In this document: positions 32,295-40,821 of the stretch, in pieces
Layout: each line of letters opens with the position of its first letter
How positions within the stretch are numbered: position 1 is the stretch's first letter
Assembly: GCF_017301735.1 (NCBI RefSeq)
Contig: NZ_CP071090.1
Coordinates: 5,942,001-6,006,000, forward strand
DNA from: Pyxidicoccus parkwaysis
Lineage (GTDB): Bacteria > Myxococcota > Myxococcia > Myxococcales > Myxococcaceae
Length of the DNA stretch: 64,000 nt
Direction of reading: 5' to 3'
Translations under genes and position numbers: made by a program
The notes under the pieces: model-generated
The model's input: the letters and a program-made list of their open reading frames with translations, nothing else
What the model was told of the DNA's origin: nothing
The model's database searches: none

Positions 32295-32896
32295 TTCGTG
32301 TACTCATCGCAGAAGACCAGTCGCTGGTGCTTGGCGCGCTTGCCGCGCTGCTCAAGCTGGAAGCCGACCTCGAGGTGGTTGGACAGGCGCGCAACGGCCA
32401 GGAAGCGCTTGCCCTGTGTGCGCAGCTATCGCCGGACATCGTCCTGACCGATATCGAGATGCCCCAGATGACGGGCCTCGAGCTGGCCGCCGCGCTGGCC
32501 GAACGGCGTGCCGCCGCGCGGGTCATCATCGTGACGACCTTTGCGCGTTCCGGGTACCTGCGCCGCGCCATGGCGGCCGGTGTGCGCGGCTATCTGCTGA
32601 AGGATGCGCCGTCCGAGTCGCTGGCGGCCGCCATCCGTACGGTGCATTCGGGCGGCAGGGCCATCGCGCCGGAGCTGGCGCTGGAGAGCTGGGGCGGAGC
32701 GGAAGACCCGCTGAGCGAGCGCGAACGGCAGGTGCTGCGGCTGGCAGGCGAAGGCCGCAGCGGCGCCGATATCGCGAAGCAGCTGTCGTTGTCCGAGGGA
32801 ACGGTCCGCAACTATCTTTCGGAAGCAATCAGCAAGCTCAACGCAGGCAACCGCGTGGAAGCCTTCCGTATCGCCCGCGAAGCAGGCTGGCTTTGA
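32291..32896 (+). CDS. NarL/DesR-type response regulator
   Basis: Starts inside the kinase stop (ATGA). The 201-residue product has a receiver domain (phospho-acceptor Asp54 in VLTDIEMP, Lys in YLLKDAPSE) and a LuxR-type HTH (LSERERQVLRLAGEG, later EGTVRNYLSEAISKL). It is the cognate regulator of the kinase by coupling. It likely controls the amidohydrolase operon through the dyad at 29287-29300; that link is inference from position. Confidence 0.92.
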   Translation: MIRVLIAEDQSLVLGALAALLKLEADLEVVGQARNGQEALALCAQLSPDIVLTDIEMPQMTGLELAAALAERRAAARVIIVTTFARSGYLRRAMAAGVRGYLLKDAPSESLAAAIRTVHSGGRAIAPELALESWGGAEDPLSERERQVLRLAGEGRSGADIAKQLSLSEGTVRNYLSEAISKLNAGNRVEAFRIAREAGWL

Positions 32897-33056
32897 GAAG
32901 CGGGCCGGCATGCGCATCCTGATGCGTGAGCGTTCGACGCCCCAGGTCTCTGCCTGCCGGACGCGCCACGGTGAAGCACGGGCGGGTGCTGGCCGAGCAC
33001 ACCGCTGGCCTGTGCGACACGCGACTGTGTAACGTACGGGCCGACTCGGGGGTGAC

Positions 33057-34556
33057 ATGCGCCGGCTCTTCAACAGCGTGCGGGAGCTCTGCACGCGGCA
33101 CCCGGTGGCCCTGGGTGTCATCGCGACATTCGGATTGAGCCTGCTCCTGCGCTGGCTCTACCTCCTGGCGTCGCCGGACCGCACCTGGCCCTTCTCCATC
33201 TTCTTCTACGGCGACGCGCGCTTCTTCCACGGCTACGCGGTGGATTGGGCCCGGGAGCGGCCCACGCAGGCCACCCTGCCCTACCACCCGCCCCTGTTCC
33301 CCTGGCTGCTGGGCCTGCTCTACCGGCTCATGGGCGAGCCGCAGGGCAGCGCGTACCCGTACAAGCTCGTGCTCGCGGTGCTCAACTCCGCCACGGTGGC
33401 CTTCACGTGGGCATGGTGGCGCAAGGTGCTCGGCACCGGCTGGAGCCTGCTCGCCGCCGCGCTCTTCGCTTCCAGCTTCGGCTGGCTGGTGCTCTCCACC
33501 ACGTACAGCAACGAGGTGCTCTACGCCCTCTTCCTCTCCGCCACCTGCGCGCTGATGCTCCAGCACCGCGCCGGGCCCACGTGGGGCGGCGCCGCGCTGC
33601 TCGGCCTCGTCATGGGGCTGGGCTCGCTGACGCGCGCCGAGCACCTCTACCTCTGGCCCTTCCTGCTCGCGTGGGCCTGGCTGTACCGGGGGAAGACGCC
33701 GCTGCCCGCGCTGGCGGCGCGCTGGGGTGCGGCCGGGCTCGTCTGCGCGCTGGTGCTGGCGCCGTGGGCCGTGCACAACGCGCGCGTGCTCGCGGACATC
33801 AACGCGCGCACGCCGGAACTGGAGCCCCTGCCGGAGCTGGCGCCCGTCACCGTCTACGGCCCCATCAACTTCGCCATGGCCAACCACGCCGGAGCCACGG
33901 GCGGCTTCACGCCGGACTCCGTCAACCGGCTGGGACAGGACGGCAACCTGGACGTGGCCAACCCCGCCCAGCGCCGCCTGCTGCTGCACGGCTATGCCGA
34001 CGGGCTCTCGTGGATGCGCGAGCACCCCGCCGACGCGGCCCGACTCTGCGTGGCCAAGCTGGACCGCTGGCTGGACGGACTGGGCCTGGGCTTCGGCGCG
34101 TCCAACCTGCCCTCCGGCCTGAGCGGCAACCGCGCTCCGGTGGACCTCTTCGTCCCCGAGGGCGCGTGGCTGAAGTGGCCCATGCTGCTGCTGCTCGTCG
34201 CCGGCGCCGCGCTGTCGCTCCTGCCGCCGTGGCGCACGTACGCGCTCTTCACCGCGGTGCTCCTGCACCGGGCCCTCATCACCCTCGCCTTCTTCGGCTA
34301 CACGCGCGGGCTGCTCGCCGTCTTCCCCGCGCTCGTCCCGCTGCTCCTGCTGCCGCTCGTCGCCCTCGCCGCGCGCCGGCCCTCGCTGGCCCCGCGCCTT
34401 CCCGCCTTCGCCGCCGCCGCGCTGCTGCTGTTGTGGGTGGAGGCCGGCTCACTCGCGCTCGGCGCCCCTCGCGGCTTCATGGCCAGCGGCAGCACCGACA
34501 CCGCCAGCGGCAAGCTCATCCAGGACGACTGGGTGAGAATCTGGCCCCGTCAATAA
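33057..34556 (+). CDS. GT-C glycosyltransferase family 39-like membrane protein
   Basis: ATG 33057; 499 residues with about eleven hydrophobic segments. Early in the protein an acidic loop, FFYGDARFFHGYAVDWARE, corresponds to the catalytic Asp-containing loop of GT39/ArnT-like enzymes, followed by LPYHPPLFPWLLGLLYR. A large extracytoplasmic loop occupies residues about 245-345. These enzymes move a sugar from a polyprenyl-phosphate carrier to protein, lipid A or polymer on the outer face of the inner membrane. No sugar-donor gene is adjacent. High-GC codon use returns here after the preceding block. Confidence 0.85.
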   Translation: MRRLFNSVRELCTRHPVALGVIATFGLSLLLRWLYLLASPDRTWPFSIFFYGDARFFHGYAVDWARERPTQATLPYHPPLFPWLLGLLYRLMGEPQGSAYPYKLVLAVLNSATVAFTWAWWRKVLGTGWSLLAAALFASSFGWLVLSTTYSNEVLYALFLSATCALMLQHRAGPTWGGAALLGLVMGLGSLTRAEHLYLWPFLLAWAWLYRGKTPLPALAARWGAAGLVCALVLAPWAVHNARVLADINARTPELEPLPELAPVTVYGPINFAMANHAGATGGFTPDSVNRLGQDGNLDVANPAQRRLLLHGYADGLSWMREHPADAARLCVAKLDRWLDGLGLGFGASNLPSGLSGNRAPVDLFVPEGAWLKWPMLLLLVAGAALSLLPPWRTYALFTAVLLHRALITLAFFGYTRGLLAVFPALVPLLLLPLVALAARRPSLAPRLPAFAAAALLLLWVEAGSLALGAPRGFMASGSTDTASGKLIQDDWVRIWPRQ

Positions 34557-34801
34557 AAATCCGCTCAGGGTGTTGTCGATTCGCGCTCCCAGGCGCGGTG
34601 GGTTTCACAATGCGTCGTTGGCTCTGTTCAACAGTCAACACTCCTAACCCTTGATTTCTTTTTGTTACGCCGTTTGTCGGTCTCCCTTGGAATTACCCGT
34701 ATTCAGATTTTGTTGGTTGATCCGGTAAGGCGTTCTCCGGGCTCCGTCTGTGGAGCCATCCCGGGCCCCAAGTCCCCCGGGCCCTCGTCGAGGAGAAACG
34801 C

Positions 34802-37800
34802 ATGCGCCACACCAAGGTGTTTGCAGCATGTCTCGTCCTGCTCATGGGAGCAGCGAGCTGGGCGTTGCAGCCCCCGGAGAGCGGTCAGAGCGCGGTCGCG
34901 AGCAAGGCGTTCTTCAAGCCTGAGTTGTACCTGCCCATCCAGAACGTTCCGTTGGACACGGCGCGCCGAAGCATGAGCGCCACCAAGGGGGACGCGTGGG
35001 ATGCGTTCTTCGCCAGGAACGGGAAGGACTTCAACGTCTACATCGACCCGCGTACCGGCTCGCCCACCGCCGTGCAGGGCGTCCTCCCGCTCATCCCGGG
35101 TGACGGCTTCAACAACAAGGTGACGATGGACGAGGTGCGCGAGTCCATTGGCCGCTCCGTCGCGGCGGTGGACGCCAGCGTCGTCGAGGACCTGGTCCTC
35201 AAGTTCATCGCGGACAACCAGGCCGCGCTCAACATCGACCTGATGCAGCTGGGCCAGCCCAAGGTGACGCAGGTCAGCGAGCACCTGTGGCAGGTGCACA
35301 TTCCCCAGCAGGTGAACGGCATCGCCGTGCGCCACGGTCGCGTGGCCGCCACCATCAGCCACGGCAACCTCATCCTCCTGGGCACCGAGGCGTGGGCCAA
35401 CGTCGGCATCGACACCAAGCCCGCCTTCGGCCCGCAGGACGCGCTGTCCGCCGGCAGCAGCTTCATCGGCTTCGCGCCGGTGGCGCAGAGCCTGTGGCAG
35501 CAGCCCGTCCTCGAGGTCGCCCCCGTCGCCCGCCAGGGTGAGGGCTTCAGCGGCGTCGTGGGCACCGGCTACGAGCACCAGCTCGTCTACACCTACGGCT
35601 TCATGGACCCCAACGCCCACCAGCGCTGGAAGGTGACGGTGGACGCGCAGTCCGGAGAGACGCTCGCCATCGAGGACGACAACCACTACTTCGACGCGCA
35701 GTACGTGGGCGGCGTCTACCCGTCCACCAACATCGGTACCTGCGCCGACCCCACGGTGTGCGGCACCATGCAGCCCAACACGCCCATGCCGTGGGCGAAC
35801 ACGGGCCTCGCCTCGCCCAACAACTACACGGACGGCGCCGGCATCTACAACTTCAGCTCCGGCACCTCCACCACCACGTTCAACGGCAAGTACGTTCGCG
35901 TCAGCGACACCTGCGGCACGCTGAGCGCCAGCACCACCACGGGCAACATCGACCTGGCCGGTGCGAACAACGACCACGACTGCACCGTGCCCACCGGCAG
36001 CTCCACCGGCAACACCGCGGCGGCGCGCTCCAGCTTCTACGAGCTGGGCAAGCTGAAGGAGCAGGCCCGCGGCTGGCTGCCCAACAACACCTGGCTCCAG
36101 GGCCAGCTCACCGCCAACGTCAACATCGTCAGCACCTGCAACGCCTTCTGGAACGGCTCGACGGTCAACTTCTACCGCAGCGGCGGCGGCTGCCGGAACA
36201 CCGGTGAGATTGGCGCCGTGTTCGACCACGAGTGGGGCCACGGCATGGACAACTTCGACGCCAACGGCACCCTGTCCAACTCCTCCGAGGGCTACGCGGA
36301 CATCGCCGCCATCTACCGCCTGCAGACGTCCTGCGTGGGCTACGGCTTCTTCCAGACCAGCAACCGCGGCTGCGGCCTCACGCCGGACGGCTCGGGCTAC
36401 AACCAGCAGGAGTCGCAGGTCTCCGGTCAGTCGTGGTGCAACACGAAGTGCTCCGGCGTGCGCGATGCGGACTGGGCGGCCAGCGTGAACAACGTGCCGG
36501 CCACGCCGCAGAACTTCGTGTGCCCCATGTGCAGCGCCAGCACCGGCCCCTGCGGCCGCCAGGTGCACTGCGCCGCGTCTCCCGCGCGCCAGGCCGCCTG
36601 GGACCTCGTCACGCGTGATTTGACGGCGGCGCCCTTCAACATGGACTCCAACACCGCCTTCATCACCGGCAACAAGATCTTCTACCAGGGCAGCGGCAAC
36701 ATCGGCACGTGGCACGGCTGTAACTGCACCGCCGGCACCTCCGACGGCTGTGGCGCCACCAACGGCTACATGCAGTGGCTGGCCGCGGACGACGACAACG
36801 GCAACCTGAACGATGGCACGCCGCACATGACGGCCATCTACAACGCGTACAACCGCCACAACATCGCCTGCACCACGCCGGCCCCCGTCAACGCGGGCTG
36901 CTCCGCCGGTCCGTCCGCCGCCCCCACGCACACCGCCACGGCGGGTGACGGCCAGGTGGCCCTCAACTGGAGCACCTCCGCGGGCGCCTCCGAGTACTGG
37001 GTCATGAGGACGGAGGGCTTCGCCGGCTGTGACTTCGGCAAGGCGAAGATCGCCACCGTCACCGGCACCAGCTACACGGACTCCGAGGTCGCCAACGGCC
37101 GTCAGTACTGCTACTCCGTCGTGCCGGCCTCCTCCAACGCCTGCTACGGCCGCGCCAGCACGTGCAGCTGCGCGACGCCGGCCTGCTCGCCGCCGGGTAC
37201 CGCCACGCTGTCCACGCCCGCCAACGGCGCCACCGGCGTGGAGCCGCTCGCGGTGCTGGACTGGCCGGACGTGACGGGCGCGTCCACCTACGAGGTCCAG
37301 GTGGCCACCGACTCCGCCTTCACCAACGTCGTGGCCTCCGCCACCACGCTGACGACGAGCACCTGGACGACGTCGCCGGCCCTCAACACCAGCACCTCCT
37401 ACTTCTGGCGCGTGCGCGCGAAGAACTCGTGCGGTGGCACCGGTGCGTGGTCCTCGGCGTTCTCGTTCACCACGCGCGGCTGCGTCACCCTGGCCGCGCC
37501 CACGCTGTCCACGCCCGCCAACGGCGCCACCGGCGTCGCCACGAGCGCGGTGCTCGACTGGTCCGACGTGACGAGCGCCACCCGCTACGAGGTGCAGGTG
37601 GCCACCGACTCCGCGTTCACCAACGTGATTCGCTCCAGCACCACGCTGTCCTCCAGCAACTGGACGGTGTCTCCGGCCCTGTCCAGCTCCACGCTGTACT
37701 ACTGGCGGGCCCGCGCGGCGGACAGCTGCGGCACCAGCGCCTACAGCGCCACCAACAGCTTCACCACCACCAACGTCTGCACGCCCGTCGCGGCCGCCTA

Positions 37801-38380
37801 CGACTCCACCCGCCGCGCTCCGACGTGCGGCACGGTGTGCGGCTGCGACACCGGCACCACGCTGGTCAACGGCCGCGGCACGATGTCCGGCGGCATCGAG
37901 TCCAACCAGCCCAACACCATCGGCGCCACGTGCGCGGATGGCAGCTCCGGCACGTACCACTCCGACGAGAGCATCGACCGGGTGGTCATCAAGACGGTGG
38001 ACCAGGGCCCGTTCGCCGTCGGCAAGCAGGTGACGGTGGAAGTGACGGCCTGGTGCTGGGGCACGACGGACCAGTTCGACCTGTACTACACGACCAACGC
38101 CGGGACTCCGGCCTGGACGGCGCTGACCACCAACCAGGCCTGCACCACGGGCGGCGTGGCCAGGACGTTCACCTACACGTTCAACCTGGGCGCCACGACG
38201 GGCACGCACGCCATCCGCGCCCAGTTCCGCTACGGCGGCACGGCCAGCTCGTGCTCCACCGGCACCTACGACGACCACGACGACCTCGTGTTCGGCGTCG
38301 GCGCGGCGGTGGCGTCGGGCCCGTCCGGCAAGGACAAGAAGACGACGGCGCAGGGCCGCGCGGCTCCGGCGGACCGCTGA
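34802..38380 (+). CDS. Secreted gluzincin metalloprotease with FnIII repeats
   Basis: GAGGAGAAACGC precedes ATG 34802. The 1192-residue product starts with a signal peptide (CLVLLMGAASWA), then a propeptide-like region of about 280 residues with PepSY/FTP character (YVLKVTVDAQSGETL-type strands). The catalytic motif HEWGH is at 476-480, and EGYAD (Glu496, Asp500) gives the third ligand in the ExxxD pattern of gluzincins. Many Cys occur around the catalytic domain. A first FnIII-like domain near residue 700 precedes two nearly identical ~99-residue modules (about 800-990), then a C-terminal beta domain (residues 1000-1160). The role is extracellular protein degradation, probably in predation. 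A 245-base AT-rich gap upstream should hold its promoter. Confidence 0.88.
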   Translation: MRHTKVFAACLVLLMGAASWALQPPESGQSAVASKAFFKPELYLPIQNVPLDTARRSMSATKGDAWDAFFARNGKDFNVYIDPRTGSPTAVQGVLPLIPGDGFNNKVTMDEVRESIGRSVAAVDASVVEDLVLKFIADNQAALNIDLMQLGQPKVTQVSEHLWQVHIPQQVNGIAVRHGRVAATISHGNLILLGTEAWANVGIDTKPAFGPQDALSAGSSFIGFAPVAQSLWQQPVLEVAPVARQGEGFSGVVGTGYEHQLVYTYGFMDPNAHQRWKVTVDAQSGETLAIEDDNHYFDAQYVGGVYPSTNIGTCADPTVCGTMQPNTPMPWANTGLASPNNYTDGAGIYNFSSGTSTTTFNGKYVRVSDTCGTLSASTTTGNIDLAGANNDHDCTVPTGSSTGNTAAARSSFYELGKLKEQARGWLPNNTWLQGQLTANVNIVSTCNAFWNGSTVNFYRSGGGCRNTGEIGAVFDHEWGHGMDNFDANGTLSNSSEGYADIAAIYRLQTSCVGYGFFQTSNRGCGLTPDGSGYNQQESQVSGQSWCNTKCSGVRDADWAASVNNVPATPQNFVCPMCSASTGPCGRQVHCAASPARQAAWDLVTRDLTAAPFNMDSNTAFITGNKIFYQGSGNIGTWHGCNCTAGTSDGCGATNGYMQWLAADDDNGNLNDGTPHMTAIYNAYNRHNIACTTPAPVNAGCSAGPSAAPTHTATAGDGQVALNWSTSAGASEYWVMRTEGFAGCDFGKAKIATVTGTSYTDSEVANGRQYCYSVVPASSNACYGRASTCSCATPACSPPGTATLSTPANGATGVEPLAVLDWPDVTGASTYEVQVATDSAFTNVVASATTLTTSTWTTSPALNTSTSYFWRVRAKNSCGGTGAWSSAFSFTTRGCVTLAAPTLSTPANGATGVATSAVLDWSDVTSATRYEVQVATDSAFTNVIRSSTTLSSSNWTVSPALSSSTLYYWRARAADSCGTSAYSATNSFTTTNVCTPVAAAYDSTRRAPTCGTVCGCDTGTTLVNGRGTMSGGIESNQPNTIGATCADGSSGTYHSDESIDRVVIKTVDQGPFAVGKQVTVEVTAWCWGTTDQFDLYYTTNAGTPAWTALTTNQACTTGGVARTFTYTFNLGATTGTHAIRAQFRYGGTASSCSTGTYDDHDDLVFGVGAAVASGPSGKDKKTTAQGRAAPADR
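37204..37536 (+). repeat. Tandemly duplicated FnIII-module DNA
   Basis: A 36-base segment at 37204-37239 recurs unchanged at 37501-37536, exactly 297 bases (99 codons) later. A second stretch inside each module (around 37290-37328 and 37587-37625) is also nearly identical. The two encoded FnIII modules therefore arose by recent tandem duplication within the protease gene. Confidence 0.75.
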
Positions 38381-38405
38381 AGTCTCCTGACGTCTGAGTG
38401 AGTGG

Positions 38406-38444
38406 AGGGCCCTCGGGACGCGCGTCCGGGGGCCCTTCGCTTTT
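38406..38444. terminator. Bidirectional intrinsic terminator
   Basis: A GC-rich hairpin with arms AGGGCCCTCGGGACGC and GCGTCCGGGGGCCCT (38406-38435) is followed by TTCGCTTTT on the plus strand. It lies between the stops of the protease gene and the convergent permease gene. Confidence 0.8.
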
Positions 38445-38454
38445 CATGCGCGCG

Positions 38455-39651
38455 TCAGTGACGGCCGGGGGGCTCGTGCGTGTCCGTGGGCTCCGGCCCG
38501 TGCGGAGGGGCGTAGCGCGGGGACTCCTCGCTGGGACCGAACAGGAGCCCCTCCTCGGCCGCGCTCCGGCCGGGCTCGTGCTGCGCCAGCTCTCGCCGGT
38601 GCGCGCGCCGCCAGGTGTTGTGCCTGTCCCTGAGGATTTCCTGCACCAGCACCTGTGACGCCGCGGCCAGCGGCACGGCAACCACCACGCCAGCCAGCCC
38701 CGCCAGCGCGCCGCCACACAGCGCGACAATGGGGATGAGCAACGGGTTCATCCGGATGGCCCGCCGCTGGACGATGGGCCCGAGCACGTTGGCCTCGAGC
38801 TGCTGGTACGCCATGAACAGCACCAGCGCGATGACGGCCTTCTTGAAGCCCACGGTGGCCAGCGTGGTGAACGCCACCAGCACCGCGCTGATGACGCTGC
38901 CGAGCATGGGGATGACTCCGAGCACCATCACCGCCAGCCCCAGCGCGAGGAAGTACGGAACGCCCTGGATGAGCGCCACGAGGGCGGCCACCGTGCCGCC
39001 GATGGTCATCACCAGCAGTGTGCCCGCGAGGTAATTGCCCACCGCCTCGCGCATGCGGCCCACCAGGTGGCGCACGTGCGCGCGGCGGCGCGGGGTGACC
39101 CACTGGAGGATGCTCTCGTAGAGGTCCGCGCCGAACAGCAGGCTGAAGACGGTGAGCGTCACCACGGTGATGCCCGCCGCCACTAGCCCCAGCGTGGATG
39201 AGAGGATGTCGATGGCCCCGCCCGCTACGGCCGCAGGCTCGAAGTGGACCAGCTCCTCCGGAGAGATGTGGACGTTGTACTTCCTGCCCAGCTCCTGCAC
39301 CCAGGGCGCCTGCGAGAGCTGCTGGAGGCGCTCGGGCATGGTCTGCGCCAGCGACTGGAGCTGCTGCACCAGCATGGGCGCCAGCGTCCCCACCAGCAGG
39401 CCCATGAGCCCGAGCAGCAGCAGCGCCACACACGCCACGCCCAGGCCGCGCTTCAGGCCCCAGCGCTCCAGCCGCCGCACCAGCCGGTCCAGGGCGATGG
39501 ACAGCAGCAGTACGACGGCCAACAGCGTGAGCACGGGGTAGAGCTGCCGGATGGCCAGCCAGCACACCGCGAGCAGCAGCACCTGGAGCCCCACGGACCA
39601 GACCGTGCGCGGAGGCACATAGACAGGAAGCGGCCGACGCGAGGACTTCAT
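38455..39651 (-). CDS. AI-2E family transporter (TqsA/YdiK-like permease)
   Basis: ATG 39651 with GGGGGA upstream; 398 residues. Eight hydrophobic segments follow the family plan: two at the N-terminus (LQVLLLAVCWLAIR; LLAVVLLLSIALDRL), a long central hydrophilic part (LVQQLQSLAQTMPERLQQL) and six near the C-terminus with YFLALGLAVMVLGVIPMLGS and YQQLEANVLGPIVQRRAI. A charged ~55-residue tail ends the protein. The family name comes from AI-2 export, but characterised members include Na+/H+ antiporters and exporters of other solutes. The substrate here is unknown. Confidence 0.9.
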   Translation of the reverse strand: MKSSRRPLPVYVPPRTVWSVGLQVLLLAVCWLAIRQLYPVLTLLAVVLLLSIALDRLVRRLERWGLKRGLGVACVALLLLGLMGLLVGTLAPMLVQQLQSLAQTMPERLQQLSQAPWVQELGRKYNVHISPEELVHFEPAAVAGGAIDILSSTLGLVAAGITVVTLTVFSLLFGADLYESILQWVTPRRRAHVRHLVGRMREAVGNYLAGTLLVMTIGGTVAALVALIQGVPYFLALGLAVMVLGVIPMLGSVISAVLVAFTTLATVGFKKAVIALVLFMAYQQLEANVLGPIVQRRAIRMNPLLIPIVALCGGALAGLAGVVVAVPLAAASQVLVQEILRDRHNTWRRAHRRELAQHEPGRSAAEEGLLFGPSEESPRYAPPHGPEPTDTHEPPGRH

Positions 39652-39940
39652 GTCCCCCAAGGTAGGAAGTGATGGCCCGCATGGCAGGCGCCCCATGGGG
39701 TGCGCCGGTGCGTCATGGCCACCGTCGCCCACGCGCGTCCTTGGTGGGCAGGCGAGCAGACAAGCCCCCGGTCGTCAGGAAACCCTCCGAGGCGGAGACC
39801 AGGTGCTTTGCGGCCCACCCGTGCCATTGGGGCGGCTCGGCCCCACCCTCCAGGGCGACGCCGACTCCAAGAAACCGGGACGCGACCTGTCCGATAATCT
39901 TCTGAGCGGGCTGTAGCCGTGTCAGCGCGCGGAGGATGAC

Positions 39941-40276
39941 GTGATGTGGATTGAAGCCATCGTCATGCCCCGAGAGAGTCCCCGGCCCTCGCGCTCGCTG
40001 TCGCGCGGTGGACGGGGCACACGAGCGAGTGCCCCCTCGCCTGCCCTGGAGCGCAGATGGCGTCAGGCCGAGGGGTGTGAGGAGGGCCGCCGCTTCCGCG
40101 ACGCGGTGCTGGGCTTCCTCCAGGCGCGGCACCTCATGAGCGCGGTGCGGTGGGTCAGCGAGCCGGGCACGCTGCCGCAGGTGACGTTGCACTGCACGCA
40201 AGGGGTGCTGGAGCAGCTGCGCCAGGCGCCGGAGTTCGAGGCCGGGATGTCCATGCGCCTCGAGTTCCTCACCTGA
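39941..40276 (+). CDS. Hypothetical protein
   Basis: GTG 39941 (or ATG 39944) follows GGAGG at good spacing. The N-terminal 45 residues are Arg/Ser-rich and disordered-looking. Residues 46-111 look folded: EGRRFRDAVLGFLQARHLMSAV, a strand PQVTLHC, then a helix EQLRQAPEF and a final strand SMRLEFLT. No family is recognised. The 289-base stretch before it holds no other gene that I can support. Moderate confidence that it is a real gene. Confidence 0.5.
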   Translation: MMWIEAIVMPRESPRPSRSLSRGGRGTRASAPSPALERRWRQAEGCEEGRRFRDAVLGFLQARHLMSAVRWVSEPGTLPQVTLHCTQGVLEQLRQAPEFEAGMSMRLEFLT

Positions 40277-40393
40277 GCCCGAGCGCTGCCGGAGTCCGGG
40301 CGCGCCCCTAGTTTCAAATGGAAAACACAGGGGCGCCGCGTGGGCGGTGGCGCGTGAGAGCGGCCTCGCTCACGGGACGCGGAGGAATGCGTC

Positions 40394-40813
40394 ATGAGTG
40401 AGCTCATCGTCAAACATGCCAAGGCACCGGACGAGCGCCGGCCCTTCGTCGCGCACGGGCATCTCGACGTCTTCGACTTCGGCGGCGGAAGCATGGCCGG
40501 GTTCGGCATCTTCGAGCCGGGGTGGAAGTGGTCCAGGGACGTGAAGCCCATCGCGGGTACGGAGAGCTGCCAGTCCTCGCACCTGGGCTACGTCATCTCC
40601 GGCCGGCTGGCCGTCGTCATGGATGACGGCACGAAGGCGGAGGTGGGGCCGGGGGACATGGTCGTCATTCCGCCCGGCCACGATGCATGGGTCATCGGGG
40701 ATGAGCCCTGCACCATGGTGGACTTCGGGGGCGCGGCCCGATACGCGCAGCGCGGGGAGGAGGACACGCGGTACGCGAGCACGTCGGAGGAGGTGGCGCC
40801 CGGCATCCACTGA
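40394..40813 (+). CDS. Cupin domain protein
   Basis: GGAGG before ATG 40394; 139 residues, a single cupin. Both cupin motifs are visible: SSHLGYVISGRLAVVMDDG, and GPGDMVVIPPGHDAWVIGDE. The first motif has one His and no Glu, the second GHD, so metal binding is plausible but not complete. Such small cupins bind or modify small ligands. It faces the three-gene unknown operon with only eight bases between stops. Confidence 0.88.
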   Translation: MSELIVKHAKAPDERRPFVAHGHLDVFDFGGGSMAGFGIFEPGWKWSRDVKPIAGTESCQSSHLGYVISGRLAVVMDDGTKAEVGPGDMVVIPPGHDAWVIGDEPCTMVDFGGAARYAQRGEEDTRYASTSEEVAPGIH

Positions 40814-40821
40814 GCGCCGCC

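Noticed and set aside
32913..32926. CGCATC/GATGCG dyad after the response regulator gene as terminator
   Set aside because: Arms of six bases with a two-base centre and no T-run; too weak to call.
34703..38278. Open frame of about 1190 codons on the minus strand
   Set aside because: It lies opposite the protease gene, which has a signal peptide, HExxH motif and FnIII domains. The antisense product is Arg/Gly/Val-rich with no domains, as expected from high third-position GC.
38455..39651. Permease as evidence of AI-2 quorum sensing
   Set aside because: The family name is historical; no luxS or lsr gene is nearby and the substrate is unknown.
40302..40336. GCGCCCC/GGGGCGC inverted repeat before the cupin gene
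   Set aside because: Seven-base arms with a 21-base loop are expected by chance in DNA this GC-rich.
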